DNA of 64,000 bases from the NCBI GenBank assembly GCA_947651395.1, contig CANSYW010000002.1:1-64000 (forward strand), written 5' to 3'. The DNA is from an uncultured Pseudoflavonifractor sp. Its GTDB lineage: Bacteria > Bacillota > Clostridia > Oscillospirales > Oscillospiraceae. The first letter of the stretch is position 1. Every line of letters starts with the position of its first letter. The notes beneath the pieces were generated by a model. It saw nothing but the letters and a program-made list of their open reading frames with translations, was not told the DNA's origin and ran no database searches. The translations under genes and the position numbers were made by a program. Below, in pieces: positions 25,188 through 34,498 of the stretch.

Positions 25188-25550
25188 ATGGACGTAAAAG
25201 AACTGGGTTTTGAGCTGGCCCATATCGGCATCAACGAGCCCGGCTCCGCTGAGGGCAAGGCCACGGCGGAGCTGCTGTGCAGCCTGTTCGGCTTCGCCTG
25301 CCGGGAGACCGAGGGCAGCTATTTTGTAGGCAAGGACGAGTTCGAGATCATGAAAAAGCCCTTCTACGGCGAGAAGGGCCATATCGCCATCCGTACCACC
25401 GACACGGAGAAGGCCATGGCCTACCTGGCCGACAAGGGCGTGGAGTTTGAGATGGACAGCGCCGGCCGGGGCCCCGACGGCAAGATCCGGGTGATCTATT
25501 TCGCCAAGGACATTGCCGGCTTCCGCATCCACCTGACCCAGAAGGCGTAA
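25188..25550 (+). CDS. VOC-fold protein associated with KDPG aldolase operons (120 aa)
   Basis: This is a small protein of the vicinal-oxygen-chelate (glyoxalase-like) superfamily. It shows VKELGFELAHIGINEPG at the N-terminus, then GHIAIRTTDTEKAMAYL and a C-terminal IAGFRIHLTQKA. Similar small VOC proteins are found next to, or fused with, kdgA in many Clostridia. No catalytic reaction is known for them. Here it lies between kduD and kduI in the same operon. A role in sugar-acid handling is inferred from context only. Confidence 0.8.
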   Translation: MDVKELGFELAHIGINEPGSAEGKATAELLCSLFGFACRETEGSYFVGKDEFEIMKKPFYGEKGHIAIRTTDTEKAMAYLADKGVEFEMDSAGRGPDGKIRVIYFAKDIAGFRIHLTQKA

Positions 25551-25562
25551 GGAGGGGCGGAG

Positions 25563-26405
25563 ATGGACATTCGTTATTCCACCGGCCCCAAGGACATGCG
25601 GCGCTACACCACCGAGGAGCTGCGGGACGAGTTTTTGATCCGGGATCTCTACCAGCCTGACGCCGTCCAGGCGGTCTACTCCCATGTGGACCGTATGGTG
25701 GTGCTGGGCATCATGCCCGTTTCCAAGGCCGTTTCCATCGACCAGGGCATCGACGTGTGGGCCAACTTCGGCACCCACTACTTCCTGGAGCGCCGGGAGG
25801 CCGGCGTGTTCAACCTGGGCGGCGCGGGCTCCATCGTGGCCGACGGGGTGAAGTATGACCTGGGCTTCCAGGATTGCCTCTATATCTCCATGGGCACCAA
25901 GGAGGTCACCTTTGAGAGCAAGGACGGGAAGGATCCCGCCCGGTTCTATCTGGTCTCCGCCCCCGCCCACAAACCCTGCAAGACCACCTTTATCTCCATC
26001 AAGGACGCCAACAAGCGCCCCTGCGGCAGCGAGGAGACCTGCAACAAGCGGGTCATTAACCAATTCATCCACCCCGATGTGCTGGAGACCTGCCAGCTGT
26101 GCATGGGCCTGACCCAACTGGCTCCCGGCAGCGTCTGGAACTCCATGCCCTGCCACACCCACGAGCGGCGCATGGAGATCTACACCTACTTCAACCTGCC
26201 CCAGGATAATGTGGTGATGCACTTCATGGGCCAGCCCCAGCAGACCCGTCATCTGGTGATGGAGAACTTCGACGCGGTGATCTCCCCCTCCTGGTCCATC
26301 CACTGCGGCTGCGGCACCAGTAACTATGCCTTCATCTGGGCCATGGGCGGCGAGAACAAGGAGTTCGACGACATGGACAACATCAAAGTGCCTGACCTTC
26401 GGTGA
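25563..26405 (+). CDS. kduI: 5-dehydro-4-deoxy-D-glucuronate isomerase KduI (280 aa)
   Basis: KduI converts 4-deoxy-L-threo-5-hexosulose uronate, the product of unsaturated uronides, into 2,5-diketo-3-deoxygluconate. The cupin metal ligands are visible as H198, H200 and E205 (CHTHERRMEIYTYF) and H247 (IHCGCGTSNYAF), one to one with the E. coli enzyme. Length and N-terminus (MDIRYSTGPKDMRRYTTEEL) are typical. It marks this operon as one for breakdown products of pectin or glycosaminoglycans. Confidence 0.96.
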   Translation: MDIRYSTGPKDMRRYTTEELRDEFLIRDLYQPDAVQAVYSHVDRMVVLGIMPVSKAVSIDQGIDVWANFGTHYFLERREAGVFNLGGAGSIVADGVKYDLGFQDCLYISMGTKEVTFESKDGKDPARFYLVSAPAHKPCKTTFISIKDANKRPCGSEETCNKRVINQFIHPDVLETCQLCMGLTQLAPGSVWNSMPCHTHERRMEIYTYFNLPQDNVVMHFMGQPQQTRHLVMENFDAVISPSWSIHCGCGTSNYAFIWAMGGENKEFDDMDNIKVPDLR

Positions 26406-26421
26406 GAGAGGAGAATATATC

Positions 26422-27222
26422 ATGATTTCTGAAAAGAACTTCCGCCTGGACGGCAAAGTGGCCCTCATCACCGGCGCCAGCTACGGCATCGGCTTTGCCA
26501 TCGCCTCCGCCTACGCCAATGTGGGCGCTTCCATTGTGTTCAACGATATCAATCAGGAGCTGGTGGACAAGGGCATGGCCGCCTATAAAGAGGCGGGCAT
26601 CGACGCCCGCGGCTATGTCTGCGACGTCACCGACGAGAAGGCCGTCCAGGATCTCATCGCCCGGATCGAGAAGGATGTGGGCAGCGTGGATATCCTGGTC
26701 AACAACGCCGGCATCATCCGCCGCACCCCCATGCTGGACATGTCCGCCGATGAGTTCCGCAAGGTCATCGATGTGGATCTCAACGCCCCCTTCATCGTGT
26801 CCAAGGCGGTCATCCCCGGCATGCTCAAGAAGGGCAGGGGCAAGATCATCAACATCTGCTCCATGATGAGCGAGCTGGGCCGGGAGACCGTCTCCGCCTA
26901 CGCCGCCGCCAAGGGCGGACTGAAGATGCTTACCCGGAACATCTGCTCGGAGTATGGCGAGGCCAACATCCAGTGCAACGGCATCGGCCCGGGCTATATC
27001 GCCACCCCCCAGACCGCCCCCCTCCGGGAGCGCCAGAGCGACGGCTCCCGCCACCCCTTCGACCAGTTCATCATTGCCAAGACCCCGGCCGCCCGCTGGG
27101 GCACCACTGAGGATCTGATGGGCCCCGCCATCTTCCTGGCCAGCGAGGCCAGCGACTTTGTCAACGGTCACATCCTCTACGTGGACGGCGGCATTCTGGC
27201 CTACATCGGCAAGCAGCCGTAA
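26422..27222 (+). CDS. SDR oxidoreductase, gluconate 5-dehydrogenase-like (266 aa)
   Basis: This is a classical short-chain dehydrogenase with TGASYGIGFAIA, NNAGIIRR, the catalytic SMMSE and YAAAKGG. The stretch FRLDGKVALITGASYGIG and the C-terminal DFVNGHILYVDGGILAYIG are close to gluconate 5-dehydrogenase (IdnO/Gno). The insertion PLRERQSDGSRHPFDQFIIAKTPAARWG is typical of that group. In this operon it may interconvert 5-ketogluconate and gluconate, or serve as a second KduD-like enzyme. Confidence 0.87.
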   Translation: MISEKNFRLDGKVALITGASYGIGFAIASAYANVGASIVFNDINQELVDKGMAAYKEAGIDARGYVCDVTDEKAVQDLIARIEKDVGSVDILVNNAGIIRRTPMLDMSADEFRKVIDVDLNAPFIVSKAVIPGMLKKGRGKIINICSMMSELGRETVSAYAAAKGGLKMLTRNICSEYGEANIQCNGIGPGYIATPQTAPLRERQSDGSRHPFDQFIIAKTPAARWGTTEDLMGPAIFLASEASDFVNGHILYVDGGILAYIGKQP

Positions 27223-27235
27223 GGAGGGGACGGAA

Positions 27236-28192
27236 ATGACCGGAAAACGCGTATTGACCGTGGGCGAGCCCATGGGTCTGTTCATCGCCCAGGAGGAGGC
27301 CAAGCTGGAGAAGGTCAAGCACTTCTCCACCTCTGTGGCCGGGGCGGAGTTCAACGTGGCCGTGGGTCTGACCCGGCTGGGCCACACCGTGGGCTACCTC
27401 ACCAAGGTGGGAGAGGATCCCTTTGGCCGTCAGATCATCAACTGCATGAATGAAAACGGCATCGACACCTCTCTGACCCAGATCGACCCCGCCCACCGCA
27501 CCGGTTTCATGCTCAAGAGCAAGACCAGCCAGGGGGATCCGGACATCTACTATTTCCGGGCGGGTTCCGCCGCCTCCACCATCTCCCCTGAGGACGTGAA
27601 GGACGTGGATCTCACCAAGTGGGACGCCATCCATCTCTCCGGCATCCTGCCCGCCACCTCCGAGACCGCCCTGGCCACCACCTACTACCTGATGGATCAG
27701 GCCAGAAAGGCGGGGATCCCCATCTTCTACGATCCCAACCTGCGGCCTCAGCTCTGGCCCAGCAAGGAGAAGATGGTGGAGGAGATCAACAAGATGTGCG
27801 CCAGGGCCGACTACGTTCTCCCCGGGGAGAACGAGGGTCTCACCCTCTGCGGCAGCAAGGATCCCAAGGTCATCGGCAGGTTCTATCTGGATCTGGGCGC
27901 CAAGGTGGTGGTAGTGAAGACCGGCGCCGACGGGGCCGAGACCTTCACCAAAGACGGCTCCTTCCACACCCCCGCCTATCCCCCCAAGAAGATCGTGGAC
28001 ACCGTGGGGGCCGGAGACGGCTTTGCCGCCGGACTGGAAAGCGCCCTCATGGAGGGGCTCAGCCTGGAGCAGGCCGTCCAGCGGGCGGGCGCCATCGGCA
28101 CCATCCAGATCCAGCACGTCAGCGATAACGAGGGCCTTCCCACCCGTCCTGAGCTGGAGAAGTTCATGGCGGAAACCAGGCAGAAGGCCTGA
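27236..28192 (+). CDS. kdgK: 2-keto-3-deoxygluconate kinase KdgK (318 aa)
   Basis: KdgK is a PfkB-family kinase phosphorylating 2-keto-3-deoxygluconate to KDPG. Seen are the N-terminal GEPMGLFIA, the sugar-binding GAEFNVAVGLTRLGH and the C-terminal PfkB signature DTVGAGDGFAAG with the catalytic Asp. AAGGAGGGG precedes ATG 27236. It is immediately followed by kdgA, which uses its product. Confidence 0.91.
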   Translation: MTGKRVLTVGEPMGLFIAQEEAKLEKVKHFSTSVAGAEFNVAVGLTRLGHTVGYLTKVGEDPFGRQIINCMNENGIDTSLTQIDPAHRTGFMLKSKTSQGDPDIYYFRAGSAASTISPEDVKDVDLTKWDAIHLSGILPATSETALATTYYLMDQARKAGIPIFYDPNLRPQLWPSKEKMVEEINKMCARADYVLPGENEGLTLCGSKDPKVIGRFYLDLGAKVVVVKTGADGAETFTKDGSFHTPAYPPKKIVDTVGAGDGFAAGLESALMEGLSLEQAVQRAGAIGTIQIQHVSDNEGLPTRPELEKFMAETRQKA

Positions 28193-28208
28193 GAGAGGAG
28201 AGATTTCC

Positions 28209-28844
28209 ATGGATATGGAGCAAATTCTCTATAAGGTCGGTATCGTTCCCGTCATCAAAATGGACAAGGCGGAGCACGCCGTACCCCTGGCAAAGGCCCT
28301 GATGGCGGGCGGCCTGCCCGCCGCGGAGATCACCTTCCGCTCCGAGGCCGCGGCCGCCTCCATCGCCGCCATGGCCAGGGAGGTCCCCGACCTCTTTGTC
28401 TGCGCCGGCACCGTCCTCACCCCGGAGACCGCCCAGGAGGCGATCCGGGCCGGGGCCAAGGCCATCATCAGCCCGGGTCTGAATCTGGAGACCGTTCGCT
28501 GGTGCAACAAGCACGCCATCCCCGTCATCCCCGGCACCGCCACCCCCTCCGAGGTGGAGTGCGCCATGCGGGAGGGATTGAAGATGGTCAAGCTCTTCCC
28601 CGCCGAGGTGGTGGGGGGCGTGGGTATGCTCAAGGCTCTGGCCGGCCCCTACGCCGGCATGAAGTTCATGCCCACCGGCGGAGTGAAGCCCGGCAACGCC
28701 GGAGGCTACCTGACCCAAAAGAATGTGGTGGCCTGCGGCGGCACCTGGATCGTTCCCATGGATCTCCTGGAGGCCGGGAAGTTCGACGAGATCGAAAAGC
28801 TGGCCCGGGAGGCCGCCCAGCTCCGGGACTCTGTCCGGGGCTGA
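28209..28844 (+). CDS. kdgA: KDPG/KHG aldolase KdgA (211 aa)
   Basis: This class I aldolase splits KDPG into pyruvate and glyceraldehyde-3-phosphate. Motifs are GIVPVIKM, EITFRSEAA with the catalytic Glu, CAGTVLTPE, PVIPGTATPSE, and the Schiff-base Lys128 in VKLFPAE. FMPTGGVKPGN binds phosphate. It is the last gene of the hexuronate operon and is followed by a strong terminator. Confidence 0.95.
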   Translation: MDMEQILYKVGIVPVIKMDKAEHAVPLAKALMAGGLPAAEITFRSEAAAASIAAMAREVPDLFVCAGTVLTPETAQEAIRAGAKAIISPGLNLETVRWCNKHAIPVIPGTATPSEVECAMREGLKMVKLFPAEVVGGVGMLKALAGPYAGMKFMPTGGVKPGNAGGYLTQKNVVACGGTWIVPMDLLEAGKFDEIEKLAREAAQLRDSVRG

Positions 28845-28868
28845 GACGCAAAACAAAACGTAAAAAAA

Positions 28869-28910
28869 GCCGTTGTGATTCCGATTTGGAATCACAACGG
28901 CGCTTTTTTT
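28869..28910 (+). terminator. Terminator of the hexuronate operon
   Basis: A 14-bp stem (28869-28882 with 28888-28901), 5-nt loop, then GC and seven T. An A-run on the other side lets it also serve the convergent SLH protease gene. Confidence 0.93.
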
Positions 28911-28929
28911 CCTCCTTCAGACCCTTACA

Positions 28930-31900
28930 TTACATTGATTTGGGGGCCGGAAAATCCGGAGGTCGCTCGGCCTGTTTTTCTTTTTCCCACTCGCAAAAAC
29001 GGGTCAGGATGGCCGCGACTTCGGCCCGGGTGGCGGGGGCCTTGGGATCCAGCAGATTGCCGCGCTTGCCTGTGAGAATACCCTTATCCACCGCCCATTG
29101 GAGGGCCGGCACGGCATATTTTCCAGCGGAGGCAGCGTCAGGGAAGTCCGCAAGGCTTTGTGTGCTGTCCGGCTCACCCACATAGCGCCACAGCATGGTG
29201 ACAAGCTGCTCCCGGGTAAGGTCGGCGTCGGGATATTCCCCGGAAGATATACCGGAGGCTGCGGCCCAGGCAACGCCTTTACTGAACCAGCTCTCGCCGC
29301 CGGAGGTATCAACGCCTCCATAGCGGGCCAAAACGGTCATAAGCATGGCCCGGCTCATGGGGAGCTCCGGACTGAATAGCTTTTCCCGCTTCGTACCGTT
29401 CATCAGGCCGTTTTCATATACATAGGCCACTGCGTCGTGGTACCATGCGTCTTGCGAAACGTCCTCAAAGGGCAGTCTCTGCCCCTGGCTTTCCGGCGGA
29501 GGAGGGAGAGGGGAGAACAGGGCGCGAAGGGTCACCTTTTCCGCAGGCATGACAAAGGAGTACTTCCCGTCGGCCAGGAGGGTCAGTGCAACGGCTCTGC
29601 CCTTGCCGTCCACTGCCTCAAGAGATTGAAGCTCAAAGCCTTCAGCTGGAGTTGCGGAGAAGATCACCCGCTCCCCGGCAGGGGCCTTGCTGCGCGCAAC
29701 GCCCAGGTGTCCCCCCACAAGCTCCTCCGGGATCAGGATAGGATAGGTTGCGGATGAACCCCCGCCGGAACTGCCGCCTCCAACGGTGGGGGGCTTGGGG
29801 GGCTGCTCCGCGGGAATCGTCTCCTCCTTTGTGGCGGCGCAAATGCCGCAGGTATAGAGTCTGGTTCCGGTGGCAGAGACAGTGGGCTGCTGGATGACAC
29901 TGCCGCTGTCCCAGTCGTGAGGGGATTCATCCGCCCGGTTTCCGCAGGGACAGGCATGCCAGTGGTGGGAGTCGTCGCTGCTCCAGGTATCAGAGAAATG
30001 ATCCTCGGCGATCTCGTAAAAAACGGGTCGGCCAAGGTCGGAGTTCATGACCCATATCTCAGAAAAGTCCCAATTCTGGAAAGAATCGGTAGTTTTAAGC
30101 TCTTCAAGCGTTTTTTCTTGGGCGCCTGTTGAGTTTCCGCTGCCAATGCCAACCGCTGAGGTACCGGAAAGATAATAACAGCCGGCAACCGTACTTTTAC
30201 TCGCAAGTTGGCCAACGATACCTCCCGAGTATACGCCGTTAGAGATATCCGCGATATTATAGCAATTGAGCGTTTGGCTGTTTATCGTGGTGGCTCCGGC
30301 GATCCCCCCAACGTATCCGCTTTGCCCGTTCCCAATATACGTGCAGGGGCCAAGGTTATAACAATTTTCTATCAAGTAGTTATTGCTTGCCGCAATGCCG
30401 CCGCAGCGAGACGTGCCGGTAACAGAGCAGGCGCTGTAGCAGTTTCGGATCGTGCCGACGTTTATGGCGACGATCCCGGCACTGATCCTTCCGGTCACTT
30501 CACCGTAGACCCCCAGATTTTGAATGAGCCCTGCATGGTCTGTATTGGCAAACAGGGCTGCATGATGGGAATATTCTTCATCTTCCACGATGCGCAGGCC
30601 GGTGATCTTATGGCCGTTTCCCTCAAAAGTTCCGCTGAAGTTTTCGATGGGGGTCCAGGGCTCACCGCCCAGGTCGATATCTGCTGTCAGCTTATAGTGA
30701 CTTGAGCGGTAAGAGACGTCGTCGCTGTTTATCATGGCAGCGACGTTTCGCAGCTCCTCGGCGTCGTGGATATAAATATAGGAGACCAGCATGGGCAGGA
30801 GCTTGACCTTTGTGGCGGCGCAGACACGGCAGGTATGGAGCTTACGTCCGATTTGAGTTTCAGTAGGCTTTTGTATTTCGAGCCCCTCATCCCAAAGGTG
30901 AAAGCCCTTGTCGGTCTCCCCGCAGGAGCACTGTCGCCAGTGCTTGAAATCATCACTGCTCCAGGAGTCAGGAAAGCTGTGTATATGGAGCTTCGGAAGA
31001 ATCTCCTCCCGCAGGAGCAGGCCGCATATGGTGCAGCAATAGATTTTTGTGCCCTCTGCTTCCGGGGTGGGCGCCTTTGTGATCGTCCCGCTGTCTTCCT
31101 TGTGGACGGCCTTGTCCGCTTCGCTGCCACAGCGGCGGCACGCATGCCAATGGTGGGTCTTATTATGGCTCCATGTGGAGGCATAATCATGACTCAGGGC
31201 GGGGAGCTCTGTCTGCGCCGACAGCACTCTGCTGCAGACAGGGCAGTGGCTGCCCTCGGTCTTGCCGGGCTTAACACAGCTGGCCTTTATCTCCGGGTCA
31301 ATCTCAGCGGTGTGATCCCCCTCATTTGCCCGCTCTCCGCAGGCACACTGCCGCCAGTGGCGGGCGCCGTCACTGCTCCAGGTGTCGGGGAAGCTGTGGA
31401 CATGGCCCTCATTTACTTCGGGGGCATTGCGGAGAATGGGTCGGCCAAGGCTGCCGCTCATATACCACGTGGTGGAAAAATCCCAGGCGGGAAAAGAACT
31501 CTCCGAGGAAAAGCCCTCCCTGTCCTTTTCCTCCGTGCCCGTATTGTCGCCATTGCCCACGGCGGCTGCAGAGGTGTCGGAGAGATAGTAGCAGGCGGTG
31601 ATCGTTCCCCGGTCACCATTGTTGCCGACGAGGCTTCCTATGTTTGCCGCGGAGCCTGTGATCTCGGCGGCATTATAGCAGCCGAAAACGGTACCTATCA
31701 GATTGTGGCCCACGATCCCGCCGATAGATTGGCCGGTTCTGTTTTGCGTGATCATACAGAGGCCGATATTATAACAGTTTTCGATCAGACCGGTATTATT
31801 GGCCGCAATGCCGCCGCAGGTGCGCTCACCCATGATGGAGCAGGCATTGTAGCAATTTCGGATCGTGCCGGTATTTGTGGCAACGATCCCGCCGATGGCT

Positions 31901-34419
31901 GCATTGGCAGCGCTTCCGGTCATTTCACCATATATGCCCAGATTTTGGATCAGCCCACTGTTGATGGCAAAGAGGCCTGCGCTGCCTGTGCTGCTGTTGA
32001 CCCGCAGGCCTGTGATTTTATGGCCGTTTCCGTCAAAGACCCCGGAAAAGCTCTTGATGGGCGTCCATGGCTCGCCATTCAGGTCAATGTCCGCGGCCAG
32101 CCTGTAATATCCGGAAGTGCTGCCCCCGCTGATCTCGTCGGCGGCATTCCGCAGCTCCTGGGCGGTGCGGATGAATGTGATCAGGGCGGGAATGGGCTCA
32201 GTTTTTGTGGCGCCGCAGACGGTGCAGGCATAGACCCTGAGGCCGTCCTGTTCCTCAGTGGGGGGCACAGTCTGCGTCCCTGTATCCCAGAGATGGCTGC
32301 CCCTGTCATGCAGCTCCCCGCAGACTGTGCATGCATGCCAGTGGAGGAACTCATCCCACTGCCAGCTTTCTCCATAGCTGTGACTGTGGGAGTCCACGAT
32401 CACAGTCCGGGTCACCGGCTCGGCCCGATTTCCGGCGTGGTCGGAGATAACATAGCTTATAGTATAGGTGCCCGGCGTGGCAGTATCAACTTTTTGTGTT
32501 TCGTTGGCATAGGCATATTGTATGGTATCATTTTGGAATCGTGGATCCAGGTTATCTGTGACCCAAACACCGGGGTCTACAAATTTTTCCCCTTTGGCAA
32601 GGATCATGGGGTCATCCCCTTTGAGGGTCAAAACGGGGGGAGTATGATCCACATATAGGACGGCAGAGGCAACGGCAGGGGAGGCTCTGCCGTTGCTTTG
32701 GATCTCCCCCGCGGGGATCTCGATCCTTATCGTGCCGTCGACCTTGCCGGACATGCCGATCCTGCTGATGTACATCTTCTGCTGATTTGTTGCCGTAGGA
32801 TGATCTCGCAGGGTCACATCTGTGTTGAGCTCTTCTCCAGGCACAGCTGACGTTTTTGTGACGGTGTAGTTCAGTCCGCCTGCCCTGTGAAAAAATTCGT
32901 TATCGGGGGAAAGGGGCTCCCATCCGTCCATATATGAGAGGGTAAACCATGTTTGTCCGCTTTTGATCGCGGTGGAGCCATACTCACTGATCACGATCTG
33001 CGGCCCGGGATCCGCGAGACCGATCTGCAGGGTCGCCCGCTCGGGGGTAAGGGAGTCTACCTTTAAAAACGCTCCCGAATGGGCCCCCGTATAAAAGGTA
33101 CTGGACGGGGTGGTGTCCTGAGAAAATGCATCTCCCGCAGTATAGATGTCCTGGGCGCCATAAGAGGCCGCTCCGCTTTTGTGGACGGGTTTAAGGTAAC
33201 TGGTACTATTTGTATAATGCATAAGGGGATCTACGGCGGTGTCACAGTGCCATATCACAACGCCGGGGTTCTGGGTAAAAAATGACTTGGGGGAGGTCGC
33301 CCGATCAAATCCGCCGGCCCGGTATTCCGCCACATAATATTCACCGAAGGGGAAATTCTCTCCGTGGGGAACAAGCACGGCGGCCCGTGGCAGACCGTCC
33401 GGGTTCTCCAGGGGCTCCACGGGGGCCAGCGCCATGGGCTTTATGGCGTCTTTTCCGGTCAATATGACCGGGTCGATCCAGCCGAGCAGGTACTTATAAT
33501 AAGCGTTGATATAGTAGTAATAGGACAGCATGAGTTCTTCCGTATTGGAAGGCAGGGTGTTGTGGCTGCCGCTGGACTGGGATGGGCGTGAATAATGGTC
33601 CGGGAGTCCCAGAAGATGTCCGGTCTCGTGTTTATATACCTCGCGAATACCGAAAGCACCATCATCAATTTTTTTGACAGCAGAATACATATAAGCTTCT
33701 ACGCGGTATTCCCCCACGGTAGAAGTTCCGCCGCAGCTATACACATAATGCCACCCGTCAGACCGATCCTCCGGGCGAAGGGACTTCAGTATCACCCCAT
33801 CCAGGACACCGTCGCCGTCACTGTCGTACTGAGAAAGATCCAGGCCCTGGGCCATGTGGTAGCTTAAGGCCTCCTTGATCAGCTCGGGGATAGCCGTCGG
33901 ATAGGCATCCCCATAGTGCTCGCTGGTCTGGGGGGCGTCGTATATGGGCAGCACCGTTCCGGTGAGATCCAGCTTTCCGTAGGAGGATTGATAGTAGAAG
34001 GCACGCACGGACTGTTCCCGCATGGGCTGATCAGGTACATAGGGGGCAAAAAACTGATCCTGGAGTCGCTGAGGGTCAAAGCTTTCCTTGTAGTCCGGAT
34101 AATCAGAATAGGCCACCGGGATCACCAACATGTGTACCTCGCCGGTGGAGGGCAGGGTATGCCACCACCAATTGGGCATGGTGGCCCGGCTCGCCGGAGA
34201 ATCCTCCGGATACAGTCCCAGCTCCTCCGCCTTTTTGTTCAGCAGGTTGGAAAAGAGCTCGTCCATCACCTCGGGATCGGTGCCGCAGAAATGCCGCTCT
34301 GATTCTTCAGGATATGAAAGCTCTGTCTCACTCTCCGCTTCCGGCGCGGCCAGAGCCGCAGGCAGGGCTACGCATAAAAGGAGCGTTGTAAGCAACAGAG
34401 CAAGGCACTTCTTCATCAT
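28930..34419 (-). CDS. Giant secreted M6-family metalloprotease with GLUG-like repeats and SLH anchor (1829 aa)
   Basis: This is a cell-surface protease. Residues 1-24 are a signal peptide. The M6 (immune-inhibitor-A-like) domain follows, with the zinc site HETGHLLGLPD at 264-274. An Ig-like DUF5011-type domain is at about 590-670 (LTLKGDDPMILAKGEKFVDPG, closely matching that family). Two regions of GLUG-like beta repeats (about 750-990 and 1220-1450; GGIVATNTGTIRNCYNAC, GLIENCYNIG) alternate with modules of paired CxxC and HWHAC motifs (about 675-750, 995-1215, 1477-1547). After a Gly/Ser linker (about 1545-1560) and one beta domain come three SLH motifs (about 1645-1829). GGAGGG is 7 nt before ATG 34419. 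It may degrade host or dietary protein at the cell surface. Confidence 0.88.
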   Translation of the reverse strand: MMKKCLALLLTTLLLCVALPAALAAPEAESETELSYPEESERHFCGTDPEVMDELFSNLLNKKAEELGLYPEDSPASRATMPNWWWHTLPSTGEVHMLVIPVAYSDYPDYKESFDPQRLQDQFFAPYVPDQPMREQSVRAFYYQSSYGKLDLTGTVLPIYDAPQTSEHYGDAYPTAIPELIKEALSYHMAQGLDLSQYDSDGDGVLDGVILKSLRPEDRSDGWHYVYSCGGTSTVGEYRVEAYMYSAVKKIDDGAFGIREVYKHETGHLLGLPDHYSRPSQSSGSHNTLPSNTEELMLSYYYYINAYYKYLLGWIDPVILTGKDAIKPMALAPVEPLENPDGLPRAAVLVPHGENFPFGEYYVAEYRAGGFDRATSPKSFFTQNPGVVIWHCDTAVDPLMHYTNSTSYLKPVHKSGAASYGAQDIYTAGDAFSQDTTPSSTFYTGAHSGAFLKVDSLTPERATLQIGLADPGPQIVISEYGSTAIKSGQTWFTLSYMDGWEPLSPDNEFFHRAGGLNYTVTKTSAVPGEELNTDVTLRDHPTATNQQKMYISRIGMSGKVDGTIRIEIPAGEIQSNGRASPAVASAVLYVDHTPPVLTLKGDDPMILAKGEKFVDPGVWVTDNLDPRFQNDTIQYAYANETQKVDTATPGTYTISYVISDHAGNRAEPVTRTVIVDSHSHSYGESWQWDEFLHWHACTVCGELHDRGSHLWDTGTQTVPPTEEQDGLRVYACTVCGATKTEPIPALITFIRTAQELRNAADEISGGSTSGYYRLAADIDLNGEPWTPIKSFSGVFDGNGHKITGLRVNSSTGSAGLFAINSGLIQNLGIYGEMTGSAANAAIGGIVATNTGTIRNCYNACSIMGERTCGGIAANNTGLIENCYNIGLCMITQNRTGQSIGGIVGHNLIGTVFGCYNAAEITGSAANIGSLVGNNGDRGTITACYYLSDTSAAAVGNGDNTGTEEKDREGFSSESSFPAWDFSTTWYMSGSLGRPILRNAPEVNEGHVHSFPDTWSSDGARHWRQCACGERANEGDHTAEIDPEIKASCVKPGKTEGSHCPVCSRVLSAQTELPALSHDYASTWSHNKTHHWHACRRCGSEADKAVHKEDSGTITKAPTPEAEGTKIYCCTICGLLLREEILPKLHIHSFPDSWSSDDFKHWRQCSCGETDKGFHLWDEGLEIQKPTETQIGRKLHTCRVCAATKVKLLPMLVSYIYIHDAEELRNVAAMINSDDVSYRSSHYKLTADIDLGGEPWTPIENFSGTFEGNGHKITGLRIVEDEEYSHHAALFANTDHAGLIQNLGVYGEVTGRISAGIVAINVGTIRNCYSACSVTGTSRCGGIAASNNYLIENCYNLGPCTYIGNGQSGYVGGIAGATTINSQTLNCYNIADISNGVYSGGIVGQLASKSTVAGCYYLSGTSAVGIGSGNSTGAQEKTLEELKTTDSFQNWDFSEIWVMNSDLGRPVFYEIAEDHFSDTWSSDDSHHWHACPCGNRADESPHDWDSGSVIQQPTVSATGTRLYTCGICAATKEETIPAEQPPKPPTVGGGSSGGGSSATYPILIPEELVGGHLGVARSKAPAGERVIFSATPAEGFELQSLEAVDGKGRAVALTLLADGKYSFVMPAEKVTLRALFSPLPPPPESQGQRLPFEDVSQDAWYHDAVAYVYENGLMNGTKREKLFSPELPMSRAMLMTVLARYGGVDTSGGESWFSKGVAWAAASGISSGEYPDADLTREQLVTMLWRYVGEPDSTQSLADFPDAASAGKYAVPALQWAVDKGILTGKRGNLLDPKAPATRAEVAAILTRFCEWEKEKQAERPPDFPAPKSM

Positions 34420-34452
34420 GGCGCTTCCCTCCATATCCAAAAGGTGAACGGC

Positions 34453-34490
34453 GCCCAAGGGCAGGGGGGCGCAGCCCCCTGCCCTTGGGC
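34453..34490 (-). promoter_or_regulatory. GC-rich hairpin between the Ig-repeat and M6 protease genes
   Basis: A stem of about 16 bp (GCCCAAGGGCAGGGGG with its complement at 34475-34490) stands in the 80-bp gap. No T-tract follows, so readthrough into the protease gene is likely. Confidence 0.7.
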
Positions 34491-34498
34491 CTGAACGA

